Positions 1-9,069 of a stretch of DNA of 64,000 nt are shown here, piece by piece. Position numbers and translations under genes: made by a program. Every line of letters starts with the position of its first letter. Positions within the stretch are counted from its first letter, which is position 1. Location of the stretch: positions 4,526,001 to 4,590,000 of the forward strand of contig NZ_AP022579.1 in NCBI RefSeq assembly GCF_010731295.1, in the 5' to 3' direction. The notes below the pieces were generated by a model. The model saw only the letters and a program-made list of their open reading frames with translations, had not been told where the DNA came from and did no database searches. This stretch comes from Mycolicibacterium boenickei (GTDB taxonomy: Bacteria > Actinomycetota > Actinomycetes > Mycobacteriales > Mycobacteriaceae).

Positions 1-55
1 GCGGCGAAACTATCCGCCGATCCCGCTGCCGAAACAAGGGATCAAATCCCGCCGA

Positions 56-1120
56 TCAGAAACGGGCCACGAACTCCGCCAAGATGTCGGTCACCGCCGT
101 GATGGCGCGCCGCGAAATCACTTCGTAGCCGTGGGTGCTGAGCGTCGGGAGACACAGCAACCCAGCCTGGGGCGACAACCCGGAGGCTTTGGTGTGCGAC
201 GCGTCGGACTCGAACGCCCCCAGGACCGCGGCCTGCGGTGAATGACCGAGAGAGCGGGCGATTTCGCACAACCGATCGGCGACAGCCTTGTCATACACGC
301 ATTGCGCGTCGCCGTAGGCGACGATCGGCCCGCCGGTGACCGTGGTGTCGTACTCGGCCTCCGTCGGTCCCACCTCCACCGCGAGGGTGAGGTCCCCCGG
401 CAGCGTCCGGCAGGCGTGGGCTGCGCCCACGCCACCGATCTCCTCGTTCGTCGTGAACACCAGGTACAGGTCGCCGGCCGGGCGCCGACCGGTGTCGCGC
501 AGCCTTCGCGCCAGCAGTATCAAGGCCAGCAGCGCGGCGCGGTCGTCCATGAAATAGCAGCCGACGTAGTCGCCGACTTCGATGAGCTGACGCTTACTGC
601 GGTCGATGCACACCCGAGTACCGGGCCCGATGCCCGCCTTCGACAACTGCTCGGGCTCCGAGCCGGTGAACACGTAGACGTCAGGCCAGTCAAGCGCCCT
701 GTCGCCTTGGTCCGGCTTGGTCTGCCAGACGTGGGTGGTCTCTCGGGTGGTGTGCTCGGAACCCAATGCGAGGACCCCGCAGAGGGTTTCGTCATCACCC
801 AGAATCGCCACGGGCCCCAGACCGAAGTTCGCCGGGTACATCGTGCCCAGCGGGGCGAGGCGCAGCGTGCCGTCGGGCTCGACCCGTTTGACGAGCATGG
901 ACAGTTCATCCATGTGGGCCAGCACCCGGGTGGTCGCGGCCTGCTGCCCTCGGATCAGGCCGACCAGGTTGCCGGCCGCATCGCTCGAGAGTTCGTCGAC
1001 GAACGGTTCGAGTTCCCGTCGACAGATATCGCGAACCTCGTCCTCCTGGCCGCAGGGACCGTACGCCGACAGGAGCTCCTGCAACAGCGCACGTTCGAAC
1101 CCGTCGTCCAGCTCCGCCAT
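56..1120 (-). CDS. M42 family metallopeptidase
   Basis: The protein has 354 residues, the usual size for M42 glutamyl-aminopeptidase-like enzymes, which are cytosolic dinuclear-metal exopeptidases. The metal-site motifs are visible in order: HMDE near residue 69, the bridging Asp in MDDRAAL near 191, the catalytic Glu pair in TTNEEIGG near 223, and a Glu-containing VEVGPT segment near 248. The C-terminal THGYE segment carries the last metal histidine. The start sits 51 bp downstream of the next minus-strand gene, a thioesterase, so the two may be co-transcribed. The substrate cannot be told from sequence. Confidence 0.9.
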   Translation of the reverse strand: MAELDDGFERALLQELLSAYGPCGQEDEVRDICRRELEPFVDELSSDAAGNLVGLIRGQQAATTRVLAHMDELSMLVKRVEPDGTLRLAPLGTMYPANFGLGPVAILGDDETLCGVLALGSEHTTRETTHVWQTKPDQGDRALDWPDVYVFTGSEPEQLSKAGIGPGTRVCIDRSKRQLIEVGDYVGCYFMDDRAALLALILLARRLRDTGRRPAGDLYLVFTTNEEIGGVGAAHACRTLPGDLTLAVEVGPTEAEYDTTVTGGPIVAYGDAQCVYDKAVADRLCEIARSLGHSPQAAVLGAFESDASHTKASGLSPQAGLLCLPTLSTHGYEVISRRAITAVTDILAEFVARF

Positions 1121-1171
1121 GCCTGCTGAATTGCCGCGGGTGCCCGCCGGGAAACCTCGACGGTCGGCCGA

Positions 1172-1990
1172 TCACCTCGGTGCGGTGCGCTCCGGAAACG
1201 GGTCGTGGGAGAAATCGATCTGCGCCGCTGGGTTGCTGATGGCCGTGACGAGGCCGGTGCCGAACGCCCCGGCACTGTCGAACAGCGTCGATGCGCCTAC
1301 CGCCACCCCCTCGGCGGCCCAGTGCGAGTCCGCCTGGACGCCGATCCACTCGTCACCGGGCAACCGCGACAGGGCGACCGTCAGGTCACCGTTGATGTAG
1401 CCGACGCCGGCGGTGCCCAGGTTCGTCACCAGGCTGGTGCCCTCCGCGGCCATCGCCGCCCGCACGAACGGCGAGTTCGGTTGCCCCTGCACCACGGTGA
1501 TGGTGCGGTTCATGAACCGCTTGCGGGACGCATTCTGATGCTCGGCGATGGCGCGACTCCAACCGCCCTCGTCACTGCCCATATACGTCGTCCGGTCCCC
1601 GTCGAGCGCGGTGGGTGGTTCGAACCGGACCGGCGCCGTCCACTCCTCACCGCGCGGGGGTGCGCTCAACCGGTACTGCACCAACGTCGCCCGCGCCACG
1701 GTCACGCCGTCCTGTACCAGCTCGCATTCGGAGTTGCGGACCCGCCGCCCGTCCCGGACCAGCGCCACCTTCGTCGTAGTAGGAAGCCCGCGCGCGGCCT
1801 TGAACAGGTCAACCGTCAGCCGGGCCGGCAGAAACTCGGGCAATCCGAAGGCCGACTCAAGCGCTCGTGCTGCCAGCCCGACCAGCGCGGGGCCGTTCAG
1901 GTGGTCCTCACCCCAGTGGCTCTGCGCAAAGCGGGTCGGCTGGAATCGGTCCTGCTCGGACTGCACGAAATGGGCGTCAACCTCGGTCAT
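1172..1990 (-). CDS. Thioesterase family protein (double hotdog, acyl-CoA thioesterase-like)
   Basis: This 272-residue protein has the layout of the actinobacterial thioesterase family: an N-terminal hotdog half (about residues 20-115, with SHWGEDHLNGPALVGLAAR) and a C-terminal half with the SHWAAEGVAVGASTLFD segment that resembles the TesB C-terminal core. The family is expected to hydrolyse acyl-CoA thioesters in the cytosol. It lies 51 bp upstream of the M42 peptidase on the same strand. The substrate is unknown, and no signal peptide or membrane segment is seen. Confidence 0.8.
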   Translation of the reverse strand: MTEVDAHFVQSEQDRFQPTRFAQSHWGEDHLNGPALVGLAARALESAFGLPEFLPARLTVDLFKAARGLPTTTKVALVRDGRRVRNSECELVQDGVTVARATLVQYRLSAPPRGEEWTAPVRFEPPTALDGDRTTYMGSDEGGWSRAIAEHQNASRKRFMNRTITVVQGQPNSPFVRAAMAAEGTSLVTNLGTAGVGYINGDLTVALSRLPGDEWIGVQADSHWAAEGVAVGASTLFDSAGAFGTGLVTAISNPAAQIDFSHDPFPERTAPR

Positions 1991-2034
1991 CGGCGAATCG
2001 TCGCATATGGGCTAACTAAATCTGGCGGCGGGGA

Positions 2035-2733
2035 TCAGGAAGGGCGCCGGGCGCTCAGCCAACGCTGCTGCAGCCGGATGAAGTGGGCGTCGACCACCGC
2101 GCCGTGGCCGGGCACGAACACTCCGTCCCGCCCGCCCTCGGCCAGCACCGCCTCCAGGGTGGCCGGCCACGCCTCGAGATCTGAATCCGCGTCGATGACC
2201 GGGTCACCAGACTGTTCGACGAGATCACCGCAGAACACCACCGGGTGTTTGTCCGGCACCGTGACGATCAGGTCGTGGCTCGTGTGCCCTCGGCCGGGAC
2301 GGCAGATGTGCACCGTCCGGCCGCCGAGATCGAGATCCCCATCGGACAACTGGTGCGTGGACACCGGCATCGCCGCGATCGCCTCATCGATTTCGTCGAC
2401 ATCGGCACCGTGTCCGATCGCGTCCGCGCGCAGGTGCGCGCGACCGGACGCCAAGGTGTCCGCAACCTCTGGCGCGCAGAGGATTTGCGCGTCCTCGAAC
2501 CATGAGCAACCCAGCACATGGTCAAAGTGGTTGTGGGTCAGGACGATATGTCCGACGCGTTGTCCGGTCAGGGTCGCCACGTCGGACTCGATACCGCGGG
2601 CCTCGGCCAGTGTGGTGCCGGAATCGACCAGCAGAGCCTGCTCGCCGCCGCCGACGAGCCCGACCGTGACATCCAAAAACGGAAGGCGGGTGCGCCATAC
2701 ACCCCCGCCCAGCTCTTCCCAGTCGTAGTTCAT
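2035..2733 (-). CDS. MBL-fold metallo-hydrolase
   Basis: A 232-residue metallo-beta-lactamase-fold hydrolase. The zinc motif THNHFDH (HxHxDH) is near residue 66, a further metal His is in GRGHTSHD near 149, the bridging Asp is in FCGDL near 170, and the last His is in VPGHG near 208. These complete the set expected of a dinuclear active enzyme. The family ranges over glyoxalase II, lactonases and RNases, and nothing here narrows the substrate. It is divergent from the exported serine hydrolase, with 50 bp between their starts. Confidence 0.88.
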   Translation of the reverse strand: MNYDWEELGGGVWRTRLPFLDVTVGLVGGGEQALLVDSGTTLAEARGIESDVATLTGQRVGHIVLTHNHFDHVLGCSWFEDAQILCAPEVADTLASGRAHLRADAIGHGADVDEIDEAIAAMPVSTHQLSDGDLDLGGRTVHICRPGRGHTSHDLIVTVPDKHPVVFCGDLVEQSGDPVIDADSDLEAWPATLEAVLAEGGRDGVFVPGHGAVVDAHFIRLQQRWLSARRPS

Positions 2734-2783
2734 CGCCCACCGTCGATGCCGACAATGCGACGCACGCCTGCGAAGCTACTCCC

Positions 2784-3602
2784 ATGCGCCGCCTCCTGTT
2801 CTGTGTTTGTGCACTCGTCGTCACCTGCGGCGTCACCGTCCCGTCGGCACGTGCGGCCTGCACGGCCGGAACGGATTGCGACTTCGCCGAACGCATCGCC
2901 GCCGCCGACGCCTACCTGATGTCCCGACCGGGCACGGTCGGTTACGTCCTGCGTGATCGCACCACGGGCGCCGTCTACCGAAATGCGCACGCGGGCGAAC
3001 AGGTGTGGACGGCGTCGACGATCAAACTGGGCATGGTGGTCGACCTGCTGACCAGACAACGCGCAGGCACCGTGACGCTGACCGACTCCGACCGGGCGCT
3101 GATGGCGGCCATGCTGCACTCGTCGGACGATGACGCCGCCGACACCCTGTGGTCCCGGTACAGCGGTGCCGACCACCAGGCGTTCAACGCCGATTTCCCG
3201 GCCTTTGGGCTGACCGGGCTGCAACCGCAGCGTGGGTTCAGCCGGATCTACCCGTACTGGGGCTTCCAGAAGGCCACGCCCGAGGATCTGGACCGATTGA
3301 TCAACTACACCCTCACCGGCCTCGCCCCTGCCGAGACGGCCGGCATCGTGGATGCACTGCAGCACGTGGACACCAATCAGCAGTGGGGCGTCTGGGGCGC
3401 AGGACCGGCGATGAACCCCGGCAACAAGGACGGCTGGTCACTCGAGCAGGGCGGCTGGGTGGTCAACAGCGTCGGCTTCGCCGGACCCGAGCAGCGCTAC
3501 ACGTTGGCGATCATGAACGCGCTGGGCGACCAGGGCGGATACGACGACGGAGTACAGACCACCACGCACCTCAGCGAAGTACTGCTGGCCGGGCGCCGGT
3601 GA
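2784..3602 (+). CDS. Exported class A beta-lactamase-like serine hydrolase
   Basis: The 272-residue protein begins with a signal peptide (MRRLLFCVCALVVTCGVTVPSARA) and probable cleavage after ARA. It keeps the order of penicillin-recognising enzyme motifs: SxxK as STIK near residue 79, an SDN-like SSDDDA near 113, and a KTG-like NKDGW near 212. It lacks the Glu-166 omega-loop signature of true class A beta-lactamases as far as I can see. It therefore looks like one of the mycobacterial exported serine-hydrolase paralogues of unproved activity, acting in the periplasm or wall. It is monocistronic. Confidence 0.75.
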   Translation: MRRLLFCVCALVVTCGVTVPSARAACTAGTDCDFAERIAAADAYLMSRPGTVGYVLRDRTTGAVYRNAHAGEQVWTASTIKLGMVVDLLTRQRAGTVTLTDSDRALMAAMLHSSDDDAADTLWSRYSGADHQAFNADFPAFGLTGLQPQRGFSRIYPYWGFQKATPEDLDRLINYTLTGLAPAETAGIVDALQHVDTNQQWGVWGAGPAMNPGNKDGWSLEQGGWVVNSVGFAGPEQRYTLAIMNALGDQGGYDDGVQTTTHLSEVLLAGRR

Positions 3603-3649
3603 CCTGACCACGGAGGTTTGCCGCGCTGGGCTACGGGAACTCCTAGCCC

Positions 3650-4444
3650 ATGTTGATCAGACGAATCGCCCGTCCCATGTTGTCTGCGACCTTCATCGCC
3701 CGAGGCGTCGATACCCTGCGCGACCCGAGCACCTCCACCGAGACCACCCGCCGAACACTCGGCGCGCTCAGTGCCCTCCCCGGTCCGGTGGGGTCAGGGG
3801 TTCCGAACAATGCCGAGGCGGTGGCACGCGTCAACGCGGCGGTCCAGGTGGCAGGTGGGCTGCTCCTGGCGCTCGGTCGCGCGCCCAGGCTGACCGCGGC
3901 GGCACTGGCCGTGACGATGGTGCCGAGAAGCATTGGCTCACAGGCCTTCCTGAAGGACTCCGACCCGGAACGCGCCGCGGCGCAGCGCCGTGAGTTCTTC
4001 ACCGACGTGAGTCTGCTGGGCGGCCTGATCATCGCGGCCGCCGACACCGCGGGCAAACCGTCGCTGGCCTGGCGCGGACGCCGTGCCGCGCAGCAGGTCT
4101 CGGCCAGTATCGCGGCCGCCGTTCCCGGCGCCTCGGCGAGCGGTGACGCGCTCGCCGACAGCGCGATCGCCGAGAAGATCGGGCATGGCCTGGTGGTCGG
4201 GGCCGAGCGCGGCCGCGAACTGGCCGACGCTGCCGTCGAGCGGGCCAGTGAATTGGCCACCGAACTGGCCCAACTCGCGCGTGAACACGGGCCCGAGGTC
4301 GCCGACGCCGCTCGTGCCCGCGCCGGTGAACTGGCGCTCGTGGCTCGCGAGCGCGCTCCAGAGCTGGCAGAGGCGGCCCGCGAACGCTCCGCTGCGCTGG
4401 CCGATCTCGCACGAACTCAACTCGACCAGCGCCGCGATCGGTAG
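3650..4444 (+). CDS. DoxX family membrane protein
   Basis: 264 residues. The first 130 residues match the DoxX layout (FIARGVDTLRDPS, then hydrophobic helices around residues 60-90 and 120-135). DoxX proteins are small integral membrane proteins, in mycobacteria linked to oxidative-stress complexes. The last 90 residues form a highly charged Ala/Arg/Glu-rich helical repeat (AREHGPEVADAARARAGEL and relatives) likely to be a cytoplasmic coiled coil. The RDD gene begins 9 bp downstream, so the pair is probably an operon. Confidence 0.82.
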   Translation: MLIRRIARPMLSATFIARGVDTLRDPSTSTETTRRTLGALSALPGPVGSGVPNNAEAVARVNAAVQVAGGLLLALGRAPRLTAAALAVTMVPRSIGSQAFLKDSDPERAAAQRREFFTDVSLLGGLIIAAADTAGKPSLAWRGRRAAQQVSASIAAAVPGASASGDALADSAIAEKIGHGLVVGAERGRELADAAVERASELATELAQLAREHGPEVADAARARAGELALVARERAPELAEAARERSAALADLARTQLDQRRDR

Positions 4445-4453
4445 CGTTGTGGC

Positions 4454-4984
4454 ATGAGCACGGGTGACTATCAACCGGAATTCGGGCAGTACGGACAACC
4501 GGGCGGCTATCCGCCGCCCTACGGAGGGCAGGTGCCGGGTGGTTATCCCCCGCCCTACGGCACCCAAACCCCTGGCGGCTTGGGCCGGCGTTGGCTTGCC
4601 CGGGTGATCGACGGGATCCTCGTCGGGATCGTGGCGTTCTTCCTGTCGTTCATCACCGATTCGCTGTCGAATTACTGGGTCACCGGTCTGTTCAGCGGAT
4701 TGCTGATGTTCGTGTACTTCGTCGGCCTCGAGGTGGCGACGGGTGCGACACCGGGCAAGAAGCTGCTCGGCCTGGCGGTGCACGGCGCCGGCAACACACC
4801 CAAGCCGACGGCCAAGGAATCAGCGATCCGCAACGCGTTCACGCTGCTGCCGATCATCCCGTTCGTGGGCGGCTTCCTGGGCATCATCGCGATGATCGTG
4901 ATCGCGGTGACCATCAGTTCCAGCCCGACCAAGCAGGGCAAGCACGACGAACTCGCCGGCGGCACCCAGGTGGTCCGGGGCTGA
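4454..4984 (+). CDS. RDD family membrane protein with Pro/Gly/Tyr-rich N-terminus
   Basis: 176 residues. The first 40 are a low-complexity Gly/Pro/Tyr tail with two copies of GGYPPPYG, a common feature of mycobacterial membrane proteins. The RDD domain follows: LARVIDG near residue 48, two hydrophobic helices (about 52-70 and 74-92), the TPGKKLLGL motif near 100, and a third helix near 130-155. The function of RDD proteins is mostly unknown. The gene follows the DoxX gene closely and is followed by a strong hairpin. Confidence 0.85.
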   Translation: MSTGDYQPEFGQYGQPGGYPPPYGGQVPGGYPPPYGTQTPGGLGRRWLARVIDGILVGIVAFFLSFITDSLSNYWVTGLFSGLLMFVYFVGLEVATGATPGKKLLGLAVHGAGNTPKPTAKESAIRNAFTLLPIIPFVGGFLGIIAMIVIAVTISSSPTKQGKHDELAGGTQVVRG

Positions 4985-4992
4985 AACCCGTT

Positions 4993-5026
4993 GCGTGCGG
5001 TGCCCGTTCGATCGGGCACCGCACGC
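4993..5026. terminator. Bidirectional hairpin terminator between RDD gene and gntP
   Basis: A perfect 14-bp stem (4993-5006 with 5013-5026) and 6-nt loop lie between the stop of the RDD gene and the stop of the convergent gluconate permease. No U-tract follows, which is common for mycobacterial terminators. Confidence 0.7.
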
Positions 5027-5044
5027 CGGGGCTCGGTTACCCGC

Positions 5045-6487
5045 TCAGATCACCAGCCCCAACAGCAGGACGAAGACCAGACCGGCCACCGACAGCGCCG
5101 TCTCCATCAGTGACCACGATTTGATGGTCTGGCCGACGGTCATCCCGAAATACTCCTTCACCAGCCAGAATCCGGCGTCGTTGACGTGTGAGAAGAACAA
5201 CGAGCCGGCGCCGACGGCGAGCACCACCAGGGAGACCTCGCCGGTGCTCATCCCCTCGACCAGGCCGAGCATCAGCGACGACGCGGTGATCGTGGCCACC
5301 GTGGCCGATCCCGTCGCCAACCGGATCAGTACGGCCAGCACCCACGCCAGCAGTACCACGGACAGATTGGCGCCCTTGGCCCATTCGGCGAGCAGGGTAC
5401 CGATCCCGGTGTCGACCAGGACCTGTTTGAACCCGCCACCGGCCGCGACGATCAGGATGATCCCGGCCACCGGAGGAAGCGAAGACTCGATGCATTTCAC
5501 GATCTGGTCGCGAGTCATCTTCGCGCCGCCACCGAGGGTGAACATGCCGACCACCACCGCGATCAGCAACGCCATCAACGGCTGGCCGAGAATGTCGAAC
5601 GTCTGACGCAGCAGGTGCGACTTGTCGTCGACGAAGATGTCGACCAGGGCCTTACCCATCATCAATGCCACCGGCAGCAGCACGCTGAACATGGTGAGGC
5701 CGAACGTCGGTCGCGTCTTCGTAGCGGTCGCCGTTCCCGTCGTGCCGGCGCTGCCACTGCCGTTCGAGTTCCCGCCCGTGGGGTCCGCCGCGTCGAACCG
5801 GTCCGGCACCTCGAGGACGACCCACCGGCCGGCCAACTTGCCGAACAACGGGCCCGCCACCACGATCGTCGGGATAGCCACCAGCACACCCAGTGCCAGC
5901 GTGACACCCAGGTCGGCGTTGAGCAGTGAGATGGCGGCGACAGGTCCGGGATGTGGTGGGACGAATCCGTGCATGGCCGACAGGCCCGCCAGCGCAGGGA
6001 TGCCGACCGTGATCAAGGACAGTTGCGAACGGCGGGCCACCAGGTAGATCACCGGCATCAGCAGCACCAGGCCGATCTCGAAGAACATCGGCAGGCCGAT
6101 GATCGCGCCCACCAATGCCATTGCCCACGGCAGTGCTCGCGGGGACGCGTGCCCGACGATGGTGTCCACGATCTCGTCCGCTCCCCCGGAGTCGGCCAAC
6201 AGCTTGGCGAACATCGCACCCAGGGCGATCAATATTCCGACGCTGGCCGCGGTCGAACCGAAGCCGCTGGAGAACGAGGCGAGTACGTCGCTGATGTTCT
6301 CCCCCGCAGCCATCCCCACGGTCAGCGCGCCGAAGATCAGGGCCAGGAACGGATGCAGTTTGACGATCGTGATGAGCACGACGATCAGGGCGATGCCGGC
6401 CAGTGCGGCCAGAACCAACTGTGCTCCGCCCGCGACCGGTTCGACCAGCTCGGTACCGGCCGCGAGATGAGTGAGCGCCGAGGTCAT
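5045..6487 (-). CDS. gntP: Gluconate:H+ symporter, GntP family
   Basis: A 480-residue, very hydrophobic protein with about 12-14 membrane helices. It has the GntP-family LHPFLALIFGA segment near residue 40 and the PPHPGPVA motif near 160. GntP permeases bring gluconate or related sugar acids in with protons. I take the ATG at 6487 because its ATGA overlaps the gntK stop; a longer in-frame extension upstream is only a shadow within gntK. It is the distal gene of gntK-gntP. Confidence 0.92.
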   Translation of the reverse strand: MTSALTHLAAGTELVEPVAGGAQLVLAALAGIALIVVLITIVKLHPFLALIFGALTVGMAAGENISDVLASFSSGFGSTAASVGILIALGAMFAKLLADSGGADEIVDTIVGHASPRALPWAMALVGAIIGLPMFFEIGLVLLMPVIYLVARRSQLSLITVGIPALAGLSAMHGFVPPHPGPVAAISLLNADLGVTLALGVLVAIPTIVVAGPLFGKLAGRWVVLEVPDRFDAADPTGGNSNGSGSAGTTGTATATKTRPTFGLTMFSVLLPVALMMGKALVDIFVDDKSHLLRQTFDILGQPLMALLIAVVVGMFTLGGGAKMTRDQIVKCIESSLPPVAGIILIVAAGGGFKQVLVDTGIGTLLAEWAKGANLSVVLLAWVLAVLIRLATGSATVATITASSLMLGLVEGMSTGEVSLVVLAVGAGSLFFSHVNDAGFWLVKEYFGMTVGQTIKSWSLMETALSVAGLVFVLLLGLVI

Positions 6488-6999
6488 CGGTTCTCCTGTT
6501 CTGTTGTCGCATTGTCGGATTCGGCCATGTATTCGTCGATGATGGCGTCGATGCTCTGATCCACGTCGATGGCGACACCGGCCTCGTCGGGGCCGAGCGG
6601 CTCCAGCGTCGCGAACTGAGAATCCAGCAGGGCGGCCGGCATGAAATGCCCCGGCCGGCTGGCTTGACGTCGGCGAATCACCTCGGGCGAACCGCTCAGA
6701 TACAGGAACACCACCTCGGGGCAGTGCCGACGCAATTGGTCGCGGTACTTGTGTTTGAGTGCCGAGCAGCTCATCACGCCGCCGTCGTGGTGTTTGGCGA
6801 GCCACTCCCCGATCGATTCGAGCCACGGATACCGATCCGCGTCGTCGAGGGCGTGGCCCGCGGACATCTTGGCGATGTTGGCGGCGGGGTGGAAGTCATC
6901 GGCGTCGGCGAACGGTACCCGCATCCGCTGCGCCAGCGCGGCGCCGATGGTCGACTTTCCCGAACCCGATACGCCCATGACCACGACTGGTGAACCCAT
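6484..6999 (-). CDS. gntK: Gluconokinase
   Basis: 171 residues, the normal size for GntK/IdnK-type gluconokinases, which convert gluconate and ATP to 6-phosphogluconate. The P-loop GVSGSGKST is at residues 9-17, followed by the family signatures DADDFHP near 34 and KMSAG near 46, and the SCSALKHKYRD segment near 78. The gene overlaps gntP by 4 bp (ATGA), so uptake and phosphorylation are translationally coupled. The leader contains an inverted repeat that may be the operator of the divergent GntR-type regulator. Confidence 0.95.
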   Translation of the reverse strand: MGSPVVVMGVSGSGKSTIGAALAQRMRVPFADADDFHPAANIAKMSAGHALDDADRYPWLESIGEWLAKHHDGGVMSCSALKHKYRDQLRRHCPEVVFLYLSGSPEVIRRRQASRPGHFMPAALLDSQFATLEPLGPDEAGVAIDVDQSIDAIIDEYMAESDNATTEQENR

Positions 7000-7010
7000 A
7001 CATCCGCCTC

Positions 7011-7038
7011 ATAATGTGTGTCTGCCGTCACACATCAT
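7011..7038. promoter_or_regulatory. Inverted repeat upstream of gntK, candidate regulator operator
   Basis: ATGTGTG (7014-7020) and CACACAT (7029-7035) form a perfect 7-bp dyad with an 8-bp spacer, extended by two further matching pairs at the edges. It lies 15-38 bp upstream of gntK in the 123-bp divergent space shared with a GntR/FCD regulator, a typical autoregulated operator position. Assigning it to that regulator is inference. Confidence 0.5.
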
Positions 7039-7122
7039 GGCTCAAAAATCATACGTTTGCAATACCATCACGATTACATCTGTTTTTTACTCACAAGTTG
7101 GGCAATATGACAGGATGTAACC

Positions 7123-7839
7123 GTGTCCTCGCCTTCAAATGTCGGCGCGCTGCATGACAGCCTGCTGACCTCGCTCGGCACCGGAATCGTGTCCGGCGAG
7201 CTGGCGACCGACCAGGTGCTGACCCTCGACCGGCTCAGCGCCGAACACGAGGTATCCCGCAGCGTCGCGCGCGAGGTGATCCGAGTGCTGGAGTCGATGG
7301 GCATGGTGGAATCCCGACGCCGGGTCGGCATCACGGTCCAACCCTCGCGCAAATGGAATGTGTTCGACCCCAGACTGATTCGCTGGCGCCTTCAGTCCGG
7401 CGACCGCGCCGCCCTGCTCGCGTCACTGTCGGAGCTACGGCGAGGTTTCGAACCGGCCGCCGCGGCACTCGCCGCACAGCGGGCCAACCCGGACCAGTGC
7501 CGCATCCTGGCCGCCGCGGTCTCGGACATGGTGGTGCACGGCCGCTCCGGCAACCTCGACGCATACCTCTTGGCGGACAAGGTCTTCCACCAGACCCTCC
7601 TGGAGGCCAGCGGCAACGAGATGTTCCGTGCCCTCAACGACGTGGTGGCCGAGGTGCTGGCCGGGCGCACCCAGCACGGCCTGATGCCCCACACGCCCAA
7701 CCCCGCGGCCATCGAGTTGCACGACGAGGTGGCCCGGGCCATCCGGCTGCGGGACGAGAACGCCGCCGAACGCGCGATGCGCGCCATCATCGACGAGGCC
7801 GCCACCGCGGTGACCAACGGCGACGGGCTCGATGCTTAA
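7123..7839 (+). CDS. FadR-subfamily GntR transcriptional regulator (FCD domain)
   Basis: 238 residues, starting with GTG at 7123. The N-terminal winged helix (about residues 8-75) contains LSAEHEVSRSVAREVIRVLESMGMV, the standard GntR recognition region. Residues 90-220 are the all-helical FCD effector domain, with metal-binding-type residues in DKVFHQTLLEASGN near 150 and the terminal LHDEVARAIRLRD. It is divergent from gntK-gntP, so it most likely represses these genes and itself in the absence of gluconate or 6-phosphogluconate. The effector is inferred from neighbours. Confidence 0.9.
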   Translation: MSSPSNVGALHDSLLTSLGTGIVSGELATDQVLTLDRLSAEHEVSRSVAREVIRVLESMGMVESRRRVGITVQPSRKWNVFDPRLIRWRLQSGDRAALLASLSELRRGFEPAAAALAAQRANPDQCRILAAAVSDMVVHGRSGNLDAYLLADKVFHQTLLEASGNEMFRALNDVVAEVLAGRTQHGLMPHTPNPAAIELHDEVARAIRLRDENAAERAMRAIIDEAATAVTNGDGLDA

Positions 7840-7847
7840 CTAGCGGT

Positions 7848-8735
7848 ATGGGTCGCTCTCCGGCATTGGCACGTCGTTTCTTCGACCGGCTCGAGCCGAT
7901 TCACGGGGTCACCTACTTCGCCCCCGAGCCGCGCGCAGCCCTCGACGCGCTCGGCTACCGGGGATTCTGGATGGGCTACTTCGCTGCCCGATCAGCGCCG
8001 CTGGGCATCGTGCCTGCCGAAGTCGTCGCCGCGGCCTTCTACAACTTCACCACTGAGCGGGTCGCCAAGGCGCTCCCCGCGGTCTGGGACCAGGCAAGTC
8101 CGGCAACCCTTTTGCAGGTCCGATCGGATTCGGCGGTTGCGGCGCTGCGCCGGTCCGGCGTCGCCGACTCGGAGGCCACCCGACTGGCGGCCGAGTTGAC
8201 CGCGAAAGCCGCACGCACCGCTCCGCTGGACGGCCGACCGCTCTACGCCGCCAACCGCGCCCTGCCGTGGCCGGAGGACCCGATCGCCAAGCTCTGGCAC
8301 GCGGTCACCCTGTTGCGCGAGCAACGCGGCGACGCCCACATCGCGGTGCTGGTCGCCGAGGGGATCAGCGGCAGGCAGAGCAATGTGCTGCACGCGGCGG
8401 CAGGCCGGGTTCCGCGCGAGATGATCATGCGCAGCCGCGATTACGACGACGAGCAGTGGGCGCGCTACGTCGAGCAACTGCGGTCGCGCGGCTGGCTCGA
8501 CGCCCAGGGCGAACTCACCGACACCGGGCGCGACATCAAGCAGGCGATCGAGGACCGGACCGATGCCCTGGCTCTCGGTGCGCTGGATGAGCTGACCGAC
8601 GACGAGATCACCACCCTGTTCCGGGTGCTGACGCCGATCACCCGGCTGGTGGTGGCCGCCGGTGACGTTCCGGCCGCCACACCGATGGGCCTGAATCGCG
8701 ACAACCTCGACGACGACAGCGCCCACCTGGGCTGA
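7848..8735 (+). CDS. SCO6745 family protein
   Basis: 295 residues. The opening LARRFFDRLEPIHGVTYFAPEPRAALDALGYRGFWMGYFAARSAPLG is cut at ATG 7848; the long upstream frame is a shadow of the regulator gene. This family is widespread in actinobacteria and has a helical N-terminal half and a MarR-like winged helix near residues 185-250 (YDDEQWARYVEQL...GRDIKQAIEDRTDAL). The function is not established. It sits 8 bp after the GntR gene on the same strand and may be read through from it. Confidence 0.8.
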   Translation: MGRSPALARRFFDRLEPIHGVTYFAPEPRAALDALGYRGFWMGYFAARSAPLGIVPAEVVAAAFYNFTTERVAKALPAVWDQASPATLLQVRSDSAVAALRRSGVADSEATRLAAELTAKAARTAPLDGRPLYAANRALPWPEDPIAKLWHAVTLLREQRGDAHIAVLVAEGISGRQSNVLHAAAGRVPREMIMRSRDYDDEQWARYVEQLRSRGWLDAQGELTDTGRDIKQAIEDRTDALALGALDELTDDEITTLFRVLTPITRLVVAAGDVPAATPMGLNRDNLDDDSAHLG

Positions 8736-8739
8736 GGGA

Positions 8740-9066
8740 TCAGCGCGGGGCGTACATGATCAGCCCGACGCCGGCGAGAGCCACCAGCGCGCCGGTGACG
8801 TCCCAGCGGTCGGGGCGGAAACCGTCGGCGGCCATGCCCCACAACAAGGATCCGGCGATGAACACCCCGCCGTAGGCGGCCAGGACGCGGCCGAAATGGG
8901 CGTCGGGCTGGAACGCGGCGACGAACCCGTAGGCACCGAGCGCGATCACCCCGGCGCCCATCCACATCCAGCCGCGGTGTTCGCGCACGCCCTGCCACAC
9001 CAGCCAGGCCCCGCCGATCTCCAGCACCGCCGCCAGTACGAACAGCGCGATCGATTTGCCTACCAT
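8740..9066 (-). CDS. YnfA family membrane protein (UPF0060)
   Basis: 108 residues with four membrane helices, the exact size of the YnfA family. It carries [10 protein letters not shown] near residue 15 and [12 protein letters not shown] near 59, both family signatures. YnfA proteins resemble small multidrug resistance transporters, but the transport function of this one is not shown. It is convergent with the SCO6745 gene (4 bp apart) and lies 3 bp upstream of the livF stop region, so it may share transcription with nothing obvious. Confidence 0.9.
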   Translation of the reverse strand: MVGKSIALFVLAAVLEIGGAWLVWQGVREHRGWMWMGAGVIALGAYGFVAAFQPDAHFGRVLAAYGGVFIAGSLLWGMAADGFRPDRWDVTGALVALAGVGLIMYAPR

Positions 9067-9069
9067 CAG

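Noticed and set aside
6485..6826. 593-residue version of the gluconate permease with a start inside gntK
   Set aside because: The extra 113 residues are an out-of-frame reading of gntK; ATG at 6487 makes the usual ATGA overlap and the normal GntP length.
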